Assembly (NCBI GenBank): GCA_018672815.1
Contig: JABHDX010000124.1
Span: 1-17,349 of the forward strand
Reading direction: 5' to 3'
Length of the DNA: 17,349 bases
Origin: Gammaproteobacteria bacterium
Lineage (GTDB): Bacteria > Pseudomonadota > Gammaproteobacteria > UBA11654
In this document: positions 8,562-17,345 of the stretch, in pieces
How positions within the stretch are numbered: the first letter of the stretch is position 1
Layout of the letters: every line of letters starts with the position of its first letter
Made by a program: the position numbers and the translations under genes
Notes under the pieces: model-generated
What the model was told of the DNA's origin: nothing
The model's database searches: none
What the model saw: only the letters and a program-made list of their open reading frames with translations

Positions 8562-11500
8562 CTATTTATTTATATTGTTTGGATCTTGAACTAGATCCAT
8601 ATTTAAGCCAAGAGCTCTGATTTCTTTCATGAGAACATTGAATGATTCAGGTGTTCCTGAATCTGTTTCATTAGTTCCATCAACAATCTGTTTATACATC
8701 CTTGTTCTTCCTTGTACATCATCAGATTTTAAAGTTAAAAGCTCTTTTAATGTATGAGCTGCACCATAAGCTTCTAATGCCCAAACCTCCATTTCCCCAA
8801 ATCTTTGCCCACCAAACTGAGCTTTACCACCTAGAGGTTGCTGTGTTACTAAGCTATATGGTCCAGTAGACCTCGCATGCATTTTGTCGTCAACTAGATG
8901 ATTCAACTTGAGGATATACATATAACCAACTGTAGTAGGCCTATCAAAAAATTCGCCACTTCTCCCATCAATTAGCCTGGTTTGACCACTCTCTGGTAAA
9001 TCTGCAAGCGTTAATAAGCTTTTAATCTCATGCTCATCAGCTCCATCAAATACTGGAGTTGCCATTGGAACCCCTTCCTTTAAATTAGAAGCTAATTCTA
9101 TAATTTCAGCATCGCTAAACTGTGATAATTTTATTTTTATAGAAGCATCATTGGTGTTGTAAACTTGATCCAAGAATCCTCTAAGTTTTTTGATACCTGC
9201 TTTACTGTCATCTTTAAGTAAAAGCTTTATTTTATTACCCAAGCCTTTGGCTGCCCATCCTAAATGCGTTTCTAGAATTTGGCCTACATTCATTCTTGAT
9301 GGAACCCCTAGTGGATTTAAAACTATATCAATAGGAGTTCCATCTTCCATATATGGCATATCTTCCACTGGAACAATTCTTGAAATAACTCCCTTATTTC
9401 CATGTCTTCCAGCAACCTTATCGCCAGGCTGAACTCTTCTTTTCACAGCTAAAAATACTTTAACCATTTTTAAAACACCTGGAGGCAGATCATCAAAAGC
9501 TTCAATTTTTTTACTAGCTGCTGTTAACTTCTCATTAAAAGTTTTTTTATTAGATTTCAATTTCAAATAAGATTCTTCTAACTCTTGGACTGCATTTTTA
9601 TTTGATAATTTAATCTCAAACCACTTACTTTTTGGTATAGAATCGAGATACTCTTTACTAACTTTTATCTGTTTTTTACCATCTTTAAATACCTTGTTTA
9701 GAAGTAATTTTTCAACTCTGTTATAGATATCTTCTTCCATAATTCTCATTTGATCTTGGAGATCTTTCTTAATGGATTCTATTTCTGAAGCCTCAATTGA
9801 ATTTGATCTTTCGTCTTTCTCAACTCCTTCTCTTGAAAATACCCTGACATCAATAACTGTTCCATCCATACCAGAAGGAACTCTCAATGAAGTATCTTTA
9901 ACATCTGAAGCCTTTTCACCAAAAATAGCTCTTAGTAACTTTTCTTCTGGTGTCAGTTGGGTTTCTCCCTTTGGTGTTATCTTTCCAACAAGAATATCTC
10001 CTCCAACTACTTCGGCACCTATATAAGCAATACCCGATTCATCTAATTTTCTTAATCCAGAATCCCCTACATTTGGAATATCAGAGGTTATTTCTTCTGA
10101 ACCTAGTTTTGTATCTCTAGCTATACACTGTAATTCTTCAATATGGATAGTTGTAAACCTGTCTTCCTGAACAACTCTTTCTGATATAAGTATGGAGTCT
10201 TCAAAATTAAACCCATTCCAAGGCATAAAAGCTACTAATAAGTTCTGCCCAATAGCCAATTCACCAAGACTTGTAGAAGCTCCATCCGCTATGACATCAC
10301 CCTTAGATACTAGATCGCCAACATTCACTAAAGGCCTTTGGTTTATACAAGTATTCTGATTTGACCTTGTATACTTTGTGAGATTATAGATATCAACACC
10401 AGATTCACCAATATTTGCTTCATTATCGTTGATAGCTATTACAACTCTCGATGCATCAACAGAGTCAACTCTGCCACCTCTTTTTGCAACTATAGTAACG
10501 CCAGAATCAGTAGCAACGATTCTTTCCATTCCAGTTCCCACTAGTGGCTTATCAGCAAGCAAGGTTGGCACTGCTTGTCTTTGCATATTCGATCCCATCA
10601 AAGCTCTGTTTGCATCATCATGCTCAAGAAAAGGGATTAATGAAGCTGCTATGGAAACTATTTGCTTGGGAGAAACGTCCATATATTCTATTGACTCTGC
10701 TGGCATTAATGTAAATTCATTATTAAATCTTGCAGAAATAAGTTCATTTGGTAGGTTTCCTTTTTCATCAAGATTAGTATTTGCCTGAGCAATAACAAAA
10801 GTACTTTCATCTATGGCTGATAAATAATCTATCTTTTTTGTTGCCTTATTATTAATGACTTTTCTATATGGTGTTTCAAGAAAACCAAATTCATTCACTC
10901 GAGCATAAATAGCCATGGAGTTAATTAAACCAATATTTGGTCCCTCAGGTGTTTCAATAGGGCAAACTCTTCCATAATGGGTTGGATGGACATCTCTTAC
11001 TTCAAATCCTGCTCTCTCTCTAGTTAGTCCGCCAGGACCTAGTGCAGATATTCTTCTCTTGTGTGCTATTTCAGAAAGAGGATTATTTTGATCCATAAAT
11101 TGTGAAAGTTGGCTGGATCCGAAAAATTCTTTAATCGCAGCTGAAACTGGCTTCGAATTAATTAAGTCTCTAGGCATTAACTCTTCTGTTTCAACTAATG
11201 ATAGTCTATCCTTTACAGCTCTTTCGACTCTTACTAGACCTACTCTAAATGCATTTTCAGTCATTTCTCCAACCGTTCTTATTCTTCTATTTCCTAAATG
11301 ATCGATATCATCAACTGAATCTGAGCCATTCCTAATATTGATAAGTGTTTTTAGGACAGAAATGATATCTTCTTTTGAAAGTACAGAATCACCCTTATCT
11401 GAAGACCTGCCAATTCTTCTATTAAATTTCATTCGTCCTACTTCAGAGAGGTCATATCTGTCTGCATTAAAAAATAGATTTGTAAATAAATTTTCTGAAG

Positions 11501-12674
11501 CATCTTTTGTTGGAGGCTCTCCAGGTCTCATCATTCTATATATTTCAACCAAAGCCTCTTCTTTATTGGTAGATGCATCAACCCTTAATGAATTTGAAAT
11601 ATAAGATCCTTGATCTAACTCATTAATATAAATTGTTTCAATCTCTTTGATTCCTTTATCAATTAAAATATCTAGTAATTCTTGTGTTATGTAATCATTA
11701 GCAGATAGTAATAGTTCTCCTGTCTCTTCATCAATAACATCATGAGCTACAATTTTTCCCTCAAGATCTTCTGGTAATAAATCTAGGTATTTTTTTTGTT
11801 TGAGAAGTTTCTCAAGCTGCCTTATATGCCCAAGATTTATTCTCTTTCCTTTACTTACTATATTTTTCTTACCGACTATAAGATCAAAATCAGCAATATT
11901 ACCTTTTAAATGATCAATATTAACTTCTACTTTTATGCCTTTTTTCGAGAGTTTGAAGCGATCTTTACTAAAAAATATATCTAATATTTCTTCATTATTA
12001 AGTTCTAACGCATGAAGTAAAATAGTTGCTGGTATCTTTCTTCTTCTATCAATTCTTGTAAAAATTGTATCTTTTGCATCAAATTCAAAATCTAACCAAG
12101 AACCTCTGTATGGGATAACTCTTGCAGAAAAAAGAAGCTTGCCTGAAGTTTGAACTCCTTTGTCATGATCAAAAAATACTCCTGGGGATCTATGAAGCTG
12201 GGATACAATTACTCTATCAGTGCCATTAATAACAAAAGTACCATGTTCTGTCATCAATGGGACTTCACCAAAATAAACATCTGTCGTATCGCCTGTTTGT
12301 TTTATGTTCTTAACTTCTTTTACCGATTCTTTATTAGTATCTTTGTTGTAAGTAATTAGTTTAGTTTTCACTCTCAGTGCTGATGCATAGGAAAGTCCCC
12401 TCAATTGGCATTCCCTTACGCTAAATTCTGGTTCTTCTAATCTATAGCTGACAAATTCCAATCTTGCATTTTTGGAAAAACTCTCTATAGGAAATAAATT
12501 ATTAAATGCCGCTTGCAGTCCTATATTTTTTCTTTTCAAAGGATCAATATCACTTTGAAGAAAATGATCATAGGAACCAACTTGGAGTGTTAATAAATCA
12601 GGAACATCTAGAGCCGAATCTTGTTTTCCAAAATCTTTTCTAATACGTTTCTTTTCTGTAAATGAAAAAGTCAT
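8562..12674 (-). CDS. rpoB: DNA-directed RNA polymerase subunit beta
   Basis: Beta forms the active-centre cleft with beta-prime and is the rifampicin target. I place the start at ATG 12674 (1370 residues; E. coli has 1342), because [17 protein letters not shown] aligns with the conserved family N-terminus. The in-frame ATG at 12704 would add ten basic residues the family lacks. Neither start has a strong ribosome-binding sequence; GAAGAA lies just before 12674. The rifampicin pocket at about 524-545 holds the wild-type Asp (528), His (538) and Ser (543), but the residue before the His is Ala537, where E. coli has Thr525. The [19 protein letters not shown] stretch and the C-terminal clamp region are present. 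A charged, coiled insert between the flap and the [12 protein letters not shown] motif is the Proteobacteria-type SI2. rpoC follows after 12 nt. Confidence 0.97.
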   Translation of the reverse strand: MTFSFTEKKRIRKDFGKQDSALDVPDLLTLQVGSYDHFLQSDIDPLKRKNIGLQAAFNNLFPIESFSKNARLEFVSYRLEEPEFSVRECQLRGLSYASALRVKTKLITYNKDTNKESVKEVKNIKQTGDTTDVYFGEVPLMTEHGTFVINGTDRVIVSQLHRSPGVFFDHDKGVQTSGKLLFSARVIPYRGSWLDFEFDAKDTIFTRIDRRRKIPATILLHALELNNEEILDIFFSKDRFKLSKKGIKVEVNIDHLKGNIADFDLIVGKKNIVSKGKRINLGHIRQLEKLLKQKKYLDLLPEDLEGKIVAHDVIDEETGELLLSANDYITQELLDILIDKGIKEIETIYINELDQGSYISNSLRVDASTNKEEALVEIYRMMRPGEPPTKDASENLFTNLFFNADRYDLSEVGRMKFNRRIGRSSDKGDSVLSKEDIISVLKTLINIRNGSDSVDDIDHLGNRRIRTVGEMTENAFRVGLVRVERAVKDRLSLVETEELMPRDLINSKPVSAAIKEFFGSSQLSQFMDQNNPLSEIAHKRRISALGPGGLTRERAGFEVRDVHPTHYGRVCPIETPEGPNIGLINSMAIYARVNEFGFLETPYRKVINNKATKKIDYLSAIDESTFVIAQANTNLDEKGNLPNELISARFNNEFTLMPAESIEYMDVSPKQIVSIAASLIPFLEHDDANRALMGSNMQRQAVPTLLADKPLVGTGMERIVATDSGVTIVAKRGGRVDSVDASRVVIAINDNEANIGESGVDIYNLTKYTRSNQNTCINQRPLVNVGDLVSKGDVIADGASTSLGELAIGQNLLVAFMPWNGFNFEDSILISERVVQEDRFTTIHIEELQCIARDTKLGSEEITSDIPNVGDSGLRKLDESGIAYIGAEVVGGDILVGKITPKGETQLTPEEKLLRAIFGEKASDVKDTSLRVPSGMDGTVIDVRVFSREGVEKDERSNSIEASEIESIKKDLQDQMRIMEEDIYNRVEKLLLNKVFKDGKKQIKVSKEYLDSIPKSKWFEIKLSNKNAVQELEESYLKLKSNKKTFNEKLTAASKKIEAFDDLPPGVLKMVKVFLAVKRRVQPGDKVAGRHGNKGVISRIVPVEDMPYMEDGTPIDIVLNPLGVPSRMNVGQILETHLGWAAKGLGNKIKLLLKDDSKAGIKKLRGFLDQVYNTNDASIKIKLSQFSDAEIIELASNLKEGVPMATPVFDGADEHEIKSLLTLADLPESGQTRLIDGRSGEFFDRPTTVGYMYILKLNHLVDDKMHARSTGPYSLVTQQPLGGKAQFGGQRFGEMEVWALEAYGAAHTLKELLTLKSDDVQGRTRMYKQIVDGTNETDSGTPESFNVLMKEIRALGLNMDLVQDPNNINK

Positions 12675-12786
12675 ATTTTTTCTTCGCTTAGCATTGATAA
12701 GCATTATTCGACTATAAACATAGTCTTTTAACGCTAGTTATTTTTATAATTAGAGTGCATGCAGAATAAATGGTTAACTAAAATTA
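12675..12786 (-). promoter_or_regulatory. rplL-rpoB intercistronic region with two small hairpins
   Basis: This 112-nt spacer holds two inverted repeats on the rpoB leader. GACTAT/ATAGTC (12710-12715 with 12720-12725) has a 4-nt loop. GCTTA/TAAGC (12686-12690 with 12698-12702) has a 7-nt loop and ends 11 nt before the rpoB ATG. Neither is followed by a T-run. In E. coli the equivalent, longer spacer holds an attenuator and an RNase III site that lower rpoBC relative to rplJL. A similar role here is inference from position. Confidence 0.45.
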
Positions 12787-13182
12787 CTATTTTAGCTCAA
12801 CAGAAGCACCGGATTCCTCTAACTGCTTCTTCATTTCTTCCGCCTCTTCTTTTGATACAGATTCTTTTAATGTTTTAGGAGCTCCCTCAACTAAATCTTT
12901 AGCTTCTTTAAGCCCTAAACCTGAAATTGTTCTCACTGCCTTGATAACTGCAATTTTATTTTCACCCATTGCTGTAAGTATCACTTCAAACTCTGTTTGC
13001 TCTTCAGCTGCATCTTCAGATCCCTCACCTGCAACTGGAGCTGCTGCGACTGCCATAGGTGCTGCAGCAGTAACACCAAATTTTTCTTCCATTTCTGAAA
13101 TTAATTCCACTAAATCAATAACTGACATTTGTGAAATAGCTTCCAAGACTTCCTCTTTTGACGACACTGTAGCTTTAGCCAT
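12787..13182 (-). CDS. rplL: 50S ribosomal protein L7/L12
   Basis: L7/L12 forms the multicopy flexible stalk that recruits and activates EF-Tu, EF-G and other translational GTPases. The 131 residues are slightly longer than the usual 120-125. The N-terminal dimerisation domain (about 1-35) binds L10. An Ala/Pro/Glu-rich hinge follows (about 38-62), then the globular C-terminal domain with [16 protein letters not shown] and [15 protein letters not shown], the factor-binding face. The start at 13182 has the clearest ribosome-binding site of the stalk genes: AGGAG at 13189-13193, 6 nt upstream. This fits the need to make L12 in excess of L10. A small hairpin lies just upstream in the rplJ-rplL gap. 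Confidence 0.99.
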   Translation of the reverse strand: MAKATVSSKEEVLEAISQMSVIDLVELISEMEEKFGVTAAAPMAVAAAPVAGEGSEDAAEEQTEFEVILTAMGENKIAVIKAVRTISGLGLKEAKDLVEGAPKTLKESVSKEEAEEMKKQLEESGASVELK

Positions 13183-13188
13183 TTTTTT

Positions 13189-13193
13189 CTCCT
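13189..13193 (-). promoter_or_regulatory. Strong ribosome-binding site of rplL
   Basis: AGGAG on the minus strand, 6 nt before the rplL ATG. It is stronger than the sites of rplJ, rplK and rpoB, which have little or no Shine-Dalgarno match, and fits the higher dosage of L12 on the ribosome. Confidence 0.8.
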
Positions 13194-13201
13194 AATCTCA
13201 A

Positions 13202-13216
13202 CCCAAAAAGATTGGG
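13202..13216 (-). repeat. Small hairpin in the rplJ-rplL gap
   Basis: CCCAA and TTGGG form a 5-bp stem with a 5-nt loop, placed 8 nt upstream of the AGGAG site of rplL. It is one of the few GC-containing elements in a 65-nt AT-rich spacer. It is not followed by a T-run in the gene direction, so a terminator is unlikely. It could shape the rplL leader or protect a processed end. Confidence 0.4.
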
Positions 13217-13247
13217 CATAATATATAAAAAATTCGTTTTAAGAAAC

Positions 13248-13769
13248 CTATTCTTGATTATCTTTCAACGCGTTCGTAATTCTCGTGATTTTTGTTGGTA
13301 TCTCATTAAGCAATCTAACTGTTTTTTCCATTGGTGCTTTCATGAGTCCTAATAAGGTGGAATATGCCTCATCTTTTGTTGGTAATTTAGCAATTCTATC
13401 TATATCACTAGCAGGATATGCATCCCCATTGATAGCTAAACCAACTGTTTTAAGGCTCTCATGTTCTTTATTGAAATCTTTAAACAATCTTGCTGGCGAT
13501 GCTAAGTCTTCATTAGAAAGAGCTATTACTATAGGGCCATTAAGACTATCAGAAAGGCATTGAAAATTAGTTTCAGAGAATGCTTTCTTGCTTAGTGTAT
13601 TTTTTACAACTTTTAGATATACATTAGATTCTCTTGCCTTAGTGCGCAAATCTGACATATCTAAAACAGATAACCCAGAGTACTCTGCAATAGCTCCAGA
13701 AACAGAATTAATAGCTATTAAATTAAGCTCTTTTACAACTTCTTTTTTTTCATCTATATTTAGTGGCAT
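13248..13769 (-). CDS. rplJ: 50S ribosomal protein L10
   Basis: L10 anchors the L7/L12 dimers to 23S rRNA at the base of the stalk. The 173 residues compare with 165 in E. coli. The N-terminal rRNA-binding domain shows YSGLSVLDMSDLR, the KVVKNTLSKKAF motif around residue 54 and LNGPIVIALS. The C-terminal helix (about 135-173) is the expected L12-dimer docking helix. The start at 13769 has only a weak AGAATAG upstream. Just 23 nt separate it from the rplA stop. In E. coli a leader of well over 100 nt here holds the L10-(L12)4 repressor-binding site and promoter; no such leader fits in this gap. rplL follows after 65 nt. Confidence 0.98.
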   Translation of the reverse strand: MPLNIDEKKEVVKELNLIAINSVSGAIAEYSGLSVLDMSDLRTKARESNVYLKVVKNTLSKKAFSETNFQCLSDSLNGPIVIALSNEDLASPARLFKDFNKEHESLKTVGLAINGDAYPASDIDRIAKLPTKDEAYSTLLGLMKAPMEKTVRLLNEIPTKITRITNALKDNQE

Positions 13770-13792
13770 ATCTATTCTCGTTTAGTTATAAA

Positions 13793-14482
13793 TTAAATGG
13801 ATGACTCTTCAACATGAATGCCTGGGCCCATTGTTGATGAAAGAGTAATTTTTTTTATAAAAATCCCTTTTGCTGAAGATGGTTTACTTTTATTAACTTG
13901 AGTAATTAATGATAGAAGGTTCTCTTTAATAGACTCTTCTGTAAATTCAACCCTTCCTATTGAACAATGAAGAACACCACCCTTATCATTCCTAAACATG
14001 GCTTGTCCTTTCTTCGCATTAGTCACTGCTTCTTTAATATTCTTAGTAACGGTTCCATCTTTCGGATTAGGCATCATGCCTTTTGGACCCAAGATTTGGC
14101 CTAGCTGACCCACTATCTTCATAGAAGATGGTGTTGCGATTACAATATCAAAATCACTAAAACCTGCTTTAATTTTTTCTGCTAAGTCTTCAGCACCAAC
14201 TTCATCTGCTCCTGCAGTTTTAGCAGCTTCTGCATCTACAGATTCAGCAAATACAATGACTCTCATATTTTTTCCTGTGCCATTGGGAAGCACCACTGAA
14301 CCTCTAACATTTTGTTCTGTTTGTTTAGGATCAATACCAAGATTTATAGCAACATCAATGCTTTCTTTAAACTTTGTATTACCAGTCTTTTTTAGCAAAG
14401 AAATTGCTTCATCAACCATATATTTCTGGTTCTCTTCTATCAACTCTTTATTGTTGTTGTATCTTTTTGAACTAGCACTCAT
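13793..14482 (-). CDS. rplA: 50S ribosomal protein L1
   Basis: L1 forms the mobile L1 stalk that guides deacylated tRNA out of the E site, and in E. coli represses the rplKA mRNA. The 229 residues match the family length (234 in E. coli). Diagnostic segments are AINLGIDPKQTEQNVRGSVV, the LGQILGPKGMMPNPKDGTV rRNA-binding signature in the middle, and a C-terminal MGPGIHVEESSI. The start at 14482 follows the rplK stop by one base. AGAGG at 14492-14496, inside the rplK 3' end, is spaced 9 nt from the ATG, so the two genes are almost certainly translationally coupled. Confidence 0.99.
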   Translation of the reverse strand: MSASSKRYNNNKELIEENQKYMVDEAISLLKKTGNTKFKESIDVAINLGIDPKQTEQNVRGSVVLPNGTGKNMRVIVFAESVDAEAAKTAGADEVGAEDLAEKIKAGFSDFDIVIATPSSMKIVGQLGQILGPKGMMPNPKDGTVTKNIKEAVTNAKKGQAMFRNDKGGVLHCSIGRVEFTEESIKENLLSLITQVNKSKPSSAKGIFIKKITLSSTMGPGIHVEESSI

Positions 14483-14483
14483 A

Positions 14484-14921
14484 TCATTTAACCTCTAATC
14501 CCATGCTTCTAGCTGTACCTTCGATAATCTTAATCCCTGCTTTTAGATCAATAGCATTAAGATCTTCAAACTTAATATTTACTATTTCTTCTATTTGCTT
14601 CTGAGTAACTGTTCCTACTTTCTCAGTATTAGGAGTACCGCTTCCTTTATCGATACCTGCAGCCTTTCTTAATAAAGTTGATGCAGGTGGTGTTTTAGTA
14701 ATGAAAGTGAAGCTTTTATCTCCAAAAACAGAAATTACAACAGGGATTAACACTCCTGGCTCAGAGTCAGCAGTTTTAGCATTAAATGCATTACAGAATT
14801 CCATAATATTTAGCCCTGCCTGACCTAATGCTGGCCCTACTGGTGGGCTTGGATTAGCTTGTCCTGCAGGTATTTGTAATTTTACGATACTCTCAACTTG
14901 TTTTGTTTTTCTTTTTGCCAT
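14484..14921 (-). CDS. rplK: 50S ribosomal protein L11
   Basis: L11 binds the GTPase-associated centre of 23S rRNA and works with L10/L12 in factor binding; it is also needed for RelA activation in well-studied bacteria. The 145 residues are close to the usual 141-142. The N-terminal domain has [20 protein letters not shown] followed by [12 protein letters not shown], and the C-terminal rRNA-binding domain has [20 protein letters not shown] and the end [10 protein letters not shown]. The ATG at 14921 overlaps the nusG stop in TAATG, and no clear Shine-Dalgarno sequence precedes it. Expression probably relies on re-initiation after nusG. The overlap removes the leader that holds the L1 operator in E. 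coli. Confidence 0.99.
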   Translation of the reverse strand: MAKRKTKQVESIVKLQIPAGQANPSPPVGPALGQAGLNIMEFCNAFNAKTADSEPGVLIPVVISVFGDKSFTFITKTPPASTLLRKAAGIDKGSGTPNTEKVGTVTQKQIEEIVNIKFEDLNAIDLKAGIKIIEGTARSMGLEVK

Positions 14922-15454
14922 TATGATTTTTCTACTTGGTTAAAATTAAGGTCAACAGGTGTAGGCCTTCCTAAAATTTGGACAGCAACGCTAAGTTTAT
15001 TTTTTTCATAATTAACGTTTTCAACAACGCCATTAAAGTCATTAAAAGGTCCATCAATGACTCTGACAACCTCACCGGGTTGATAAGTGATAGTTGGTCT
15101 TGGCATCCCTTTAGAATCCTCAGCTTGATTTAATATCCTTAAAGCTTCATGTTCTGGAATTGGAGATGGGCTTTCATTACTGCCTCCTATAAAGGCCATT
15201 ACATTAGGAACAGATTTAATAAAATGCCAAACATCATCATTCATTTCCATTTTGATTAATACATAGCCTGGGAAAAATTTTCTTTCTGTAGTCTTTTTCT
15301 CTCCTTTCTTAAGTTCCACCACCTCTTCCATAGGCACAACTACCTCTGAAATACTTGATGAAAGTCCCTTGATTTTTATTCTTTCTTCAAGCGTTTTCTG
15401 AACTTTTTTTTCATAGTTCGAATAGACTTGTAATACATACCATTGATGTTCCAT
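14921..15454 (-). CDS. nusG: Transcription termination/antitermination factor NusG
   Basis: NusG binds RNA polymerase through its N-terminal domain, suppresses pausing, and through its KOW domain contacts Rho or ribosomal S10. The 177 residues match the family (181 in E. coli). The NGN domain starts [14 protein letters not shown] and holds [14 protein letters not shown] near residues 58-71, followed by the [10 protein letters not shown] stretch. The KOW domain near 127-175 holds [19 protein letters not shown]. The start at 15454 has AAGG about 9 nt upstream, overlapping the secE stop, and lies 12 nt after that stop. The stop codon overlaps the rplK start by one base. Its S10 partner is encoded in the same cluster. 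Confidence 0.99.
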   Translation of the reverse strand: MEHQWYVLQVYSNYEKKVQKTLEERIKIKGLSSSISEVVVPMEEVVELKKGEKKTTERKFFPGYVLIKMEMNDDVWHFIKSVPNVMAFIGGSNESPSPIPEHEALRILNQAEDSKGMPRPTITYQPGEVVRVIDGPFNDFNGVVENVNYEKNKLSVAVQILGRPTPVDLNFNQVEKS

Positions 15455-15466
15455 TTCCTAGTACCT

Positions 15467-15838
15467 TTATGATGTAATTGAGGTTGTAATAAAAAGTAAT
15501 AGAAAATCAAGCAGCCAGAAAAATATTCCTAGTATCAGCACAAATACAAATACTGTAAGAGTAGTCTGAATAGTTTCTTGCTTTGTTGGCCAAATAACTT
15601 TTCTAATCTCTACTCTGGAGCCTTGCAGGAAATCCCATAATATTTTTCCTCTAATCGTTTGCAAAAATATAAAAGATCCAATAGCTAAAGCAAAAATAAT
15701 GGCTAGCGCTCTAATCACTATAGAGATTTGAGGAAATGAATAGTAAACCACAATAGAAGACAATAGGATTGCAATTGAAGCAATCAATTTACCCACATCA
15801 ACTATTGTTGATTGTATTTGTCCCTCATTATCACTCAC
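15467..15838 (-). CDS. secE: Preprotein translocase subunit SecE (GTG start)
   Basis: SecE clamps SecY in the inner-membrane protein-export channel. With the GTG start at 15838 the protein has 123 residues, close to 127 in E. coli, and three membrane segments at about 16-34, 39-59 and 91-116. This is the three-helix form of Gammaproteobacteria; many bacteria have only one. The conserved hinge RVEIRKVIWPTKQET lies at about 75-89, before the third helix. I chose GTG because AGAGGA (15848-15853) sits 9 nt upstream. The first in-frame ATG, at 15883, lies inside the tRNA-Trp gene and would add 15 non-conserved residues. The ribosome-binding site directly abuts the 3' end of tRNA-Trp, leaving a 15-nt leader. 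nusG follows after 12 nt. Confidence 0.93.
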   Translation of the reverse strand: MSDNEGQIQSTIVDVGKLIASIAILLSSIVVYYSFPQISIVIRALAIIFALAIGSFIFLQTIRGKILWDFLQGSRVEIRKVIWPTKQETIQTTLTVFVFVLILGIFFWLLDFLLLFITTSITS

Positions 15839-15847
15839 AACATATAT

Positions 15848-15853
15848 TCCTCT
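15848..15853 (-). promoter_or_regulatory. Ribosome-binding site that decides the secE start
   Basis: AGAGGA on the minus strand, 9 nt before GTG 15838. It begins on the base after the CCA end of tRNA-Trp (15854), so tRNA 3' processing would cut right at its edge. Confidence 0.75.
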
Positions 15854-15929
15854 TGGCAGGCCAGGAGGGTCTCGAACCCCCAACCTGCGGTTTTGGAGAC
15901 CGCCGCTCTACCGGTTGAGCTACTGGCCT
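15854..15929 (-). tRNA. tRNA-Trp (anticodon CCA)
   Basis: The 76-nt gene folds as a full cloverleaf: a 7-bp acceptor stem AGGCCAG/CTGGCCT, a D arm with AGCTCAACCGGTAGAGC, an anticodon loop CTCCAAA with CCA at 15894-15896, a T arm with GGTTCGA, discriminator G and an encoded CCA tail. The sequence closely resembles gammaproteobacterial tRNA-Trp. It lies 5 nt after the tuf stop and 15 nt before the secE GTG, so it is certainly cut from a shared transcript. tuf-trnW-secE is a common gammaproteobacterial order. Confidence 0.98.
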
Positions 15930-15934
15930 TTTGT

Positions 15935-17125
15935 TTACTCTATTATTTTAGTTACTACACCTGAGCCTACGGTTCTTCCGCCTTCACGAATAGAGAAACG
16001 TAACGACTCTTCCATAGCAATCGGTGCAATCAATTCTACAGTTATATGGGTATCATCTCCTGGCATGATCATCTCAGTTCCTTCTGGGAGAGTTACTGCA
16101 CCAGTGACATCAGTTGTTCTAAAATAGAATTGTGGTCTATAGCCATTAAAGAATGGTTTATGTCTTCCACCTTCTTCTTTAGTCAGTGCATATATATCTG
16201 CTTCAAATTTAGTATGAGGATTAATACTTTTTGGTTTAGCTAGAACTTGTCCTCTTTCCACCTCTTCTCTTTTTGTTCCACGAAGAAGAACACCGACATT
16301 ATCTCCAGCTTGGCCTTGATCTAGAAGCTTTCTGAACATTTCCACTCCTGTACAAGTAGTAACTGCAGTATCTTTTATACCAACAATTTCAATTTCATCA
16401 TTGACTTTAACAATACCTCTTTCAATCCTACCAGTTACAACTGTTCCTCTACCAGATATTGAAAAGACATCTTCAATCGGCATCAAGAAATCCCCATCAA
16501 TTGCTCTTTCTGGCTCTGGAAAATATTCATCCATAGTCGCAACTAATTTTTCAACTGCCTGCGATCCTACTTCGCTATCATCTCCTTCAAGTGCCTTGAG
16601 TGCACTTCCTGAAATAATTGGAATATTATCACCGTCGAAATCATAAGCCGATAACAGTTCTCTAACTTCCATTTCTACCAATTCTACCAATTCATCATCA
16701 TCAACTTGATCAGCTTTATTAAGGAAAACTACAATATTAGGCACTCCAACATTTCTAGCTAATAGTATATGTTCTCTGGTTTGAGGCATAGGGCCATCAG
16801 CAGCTGAAACAACTAAGATAGCGCCATCCATCTGGGCTGCACCGGTAATCATATTTTTGACATAATCAGCATGTCCAGGACAATCAACATGAGCATAATG
16901 CCTGCCTTCGCTTTCATATTCCACATGAGCAGTAGCAATAGTAATACCTCTTTCTCTTTCTTCAGGAGCATTATCAATATCTGCAAAAGCAGAAGCATCG
17001 CCACCAAACTTTGCAGCCATAGTTTTTGTAAGTGCTGCTGTTAAAGTAGTTTTACCATGATCAACATGGCCAATAGTGCCTACATTAATATGTGGTTTAT
17101 TACGTTCAAATTTTTCTTTAGCCAT
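15935..17125 (-). CDS. tuf: Elongation factor Tu
   Basis: EF-Tu carries aminoacyl-tRNA to the ribosomal A site as a GTP complex. The 396 residues match the family (394 in E. coli). G-domain motifs are complete: GHVDHGKT at 19-26, RGITI at 59-63, DCPGH at 81-85 (His85 is the catalytic histidine) and NKAD at 136-139. Domains 2 and 3 follow with [32 protein letters not shown] and [16 protein letters not shown], ending [10 protein letters not shown]. The start at 17125 has AGGAG at 17134-17138, 8 nt upstream. It occupies the tufB position, between tRNA-Thr and tRNA-Trp. The second copy usual between fusA and rpsJ is missing in this cluster, so this may be the only tuf gene of the genome. Confidence 0.99.
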   Translation of the reverse strand: MAKEKFERNKPHINVGTIGHVDHGKTTLTAALTKTMAAKFGGDASAFADIDNAPEERERGITIATAHVEYESEGRHYAHVDCPGHADYVKNMITGAAQMDGAILVVSAADGPMPQTREHILLARNVGVPNIVVFLNKADQVDDDELVELVEMEVRELLSAYDFDGDNIPIISGSALKALEGDDSEVGSQAVEKLVATMDEYFPEPERAIDGDFLMPIEDVFSISGRGTVVTGRIERGIVKVNDEIEIVGIKDTAVTTCTGVEMFRKLLDQGQAGDNVGVLLRGTKREEVERGQVLAKPKSINPHTKFEADIYALTKEEGGRHKPFFNGYRPQFYFRTTDVTGAVTLPEGTEMIMPGDDTHITVELIAPIAMEESLRFSIREGGRTVGSGVVTKIIE

Positions 17126-17133
17126 TTTTATAA

Positions 17134-17138
17134 CTCCT
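17134..17138 (-). promoter_or_regulatory. Ribosome-binding site of tuf
   Basis: AGGAG on the minus strand with an 8-nt AT-only spacer to the ATG. It is one of only two full AGGAG sites in the window; the other precedes rplL. Both serve very abundant proteins. Confidence 0.8.
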
Positions 17139-17174
17139 AATTAAACTAAAATTTAAATTAATATTGAAAATTAC

Positions 17175-17250
17175 TGGAGCCCACAACCGGAATTGAACCG
17201 GTGACCTCTTCCTTACCATGGAAGTGCTCTACCTGCTGAGCTATGTGGGC
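17175..17250 (-). tRNA. tRNA-Thr (anticodon GGT)
   Basis: The 76-nt cloverleaf has the acceptor stem GCCCACA/TGTGGGC, a D arm with AGCTCAGCAGGTAGAGC, an anticodon stem CTTCC/GGAAG with loop ATGGTAA (GGT at 17215-17217), a T arm with GGTTCAATTCC and an encoded CCA. It corresponds in place and sequence to thrT upstream of tufB in E. coli. It lies 49 nt before tuf and 21 nt after tRNA-Gly, so the three are probably cotranscribed. Confidence 0.98.
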
Positions 17251-17271
17251 ATCAATACAAGCCTCATAACT

Positions 17272-17345
<74 letters not shown>

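Noticed and set aside
12671..12694. Seven-codon ORF (MLSEEKI) on the minus strand whose TGA overlaps the rpoB ATG
   Set aside because: It is very short, has no ribosome-binding site, and such ATGA overlaps arise by chance in AT-rich DNA. Conservation in relatives would be needed to revive it.
12675..12704. Longer RpoB from the in-frame ATG at 12704
   Set aside because: It would add ten residues before the conserved N-terminus, has no ribosome-binding site and overlaps a hairpin in the leader.
15839..15883. Longer SecE from the in-frame ATG at 15883
   Set aside because: This stretch overlaps the 3' part of tRNA-Trp and encodes residues unrelated to SecE; the GTG at 15838 has a proper ribosome-binding site and gives the family length.
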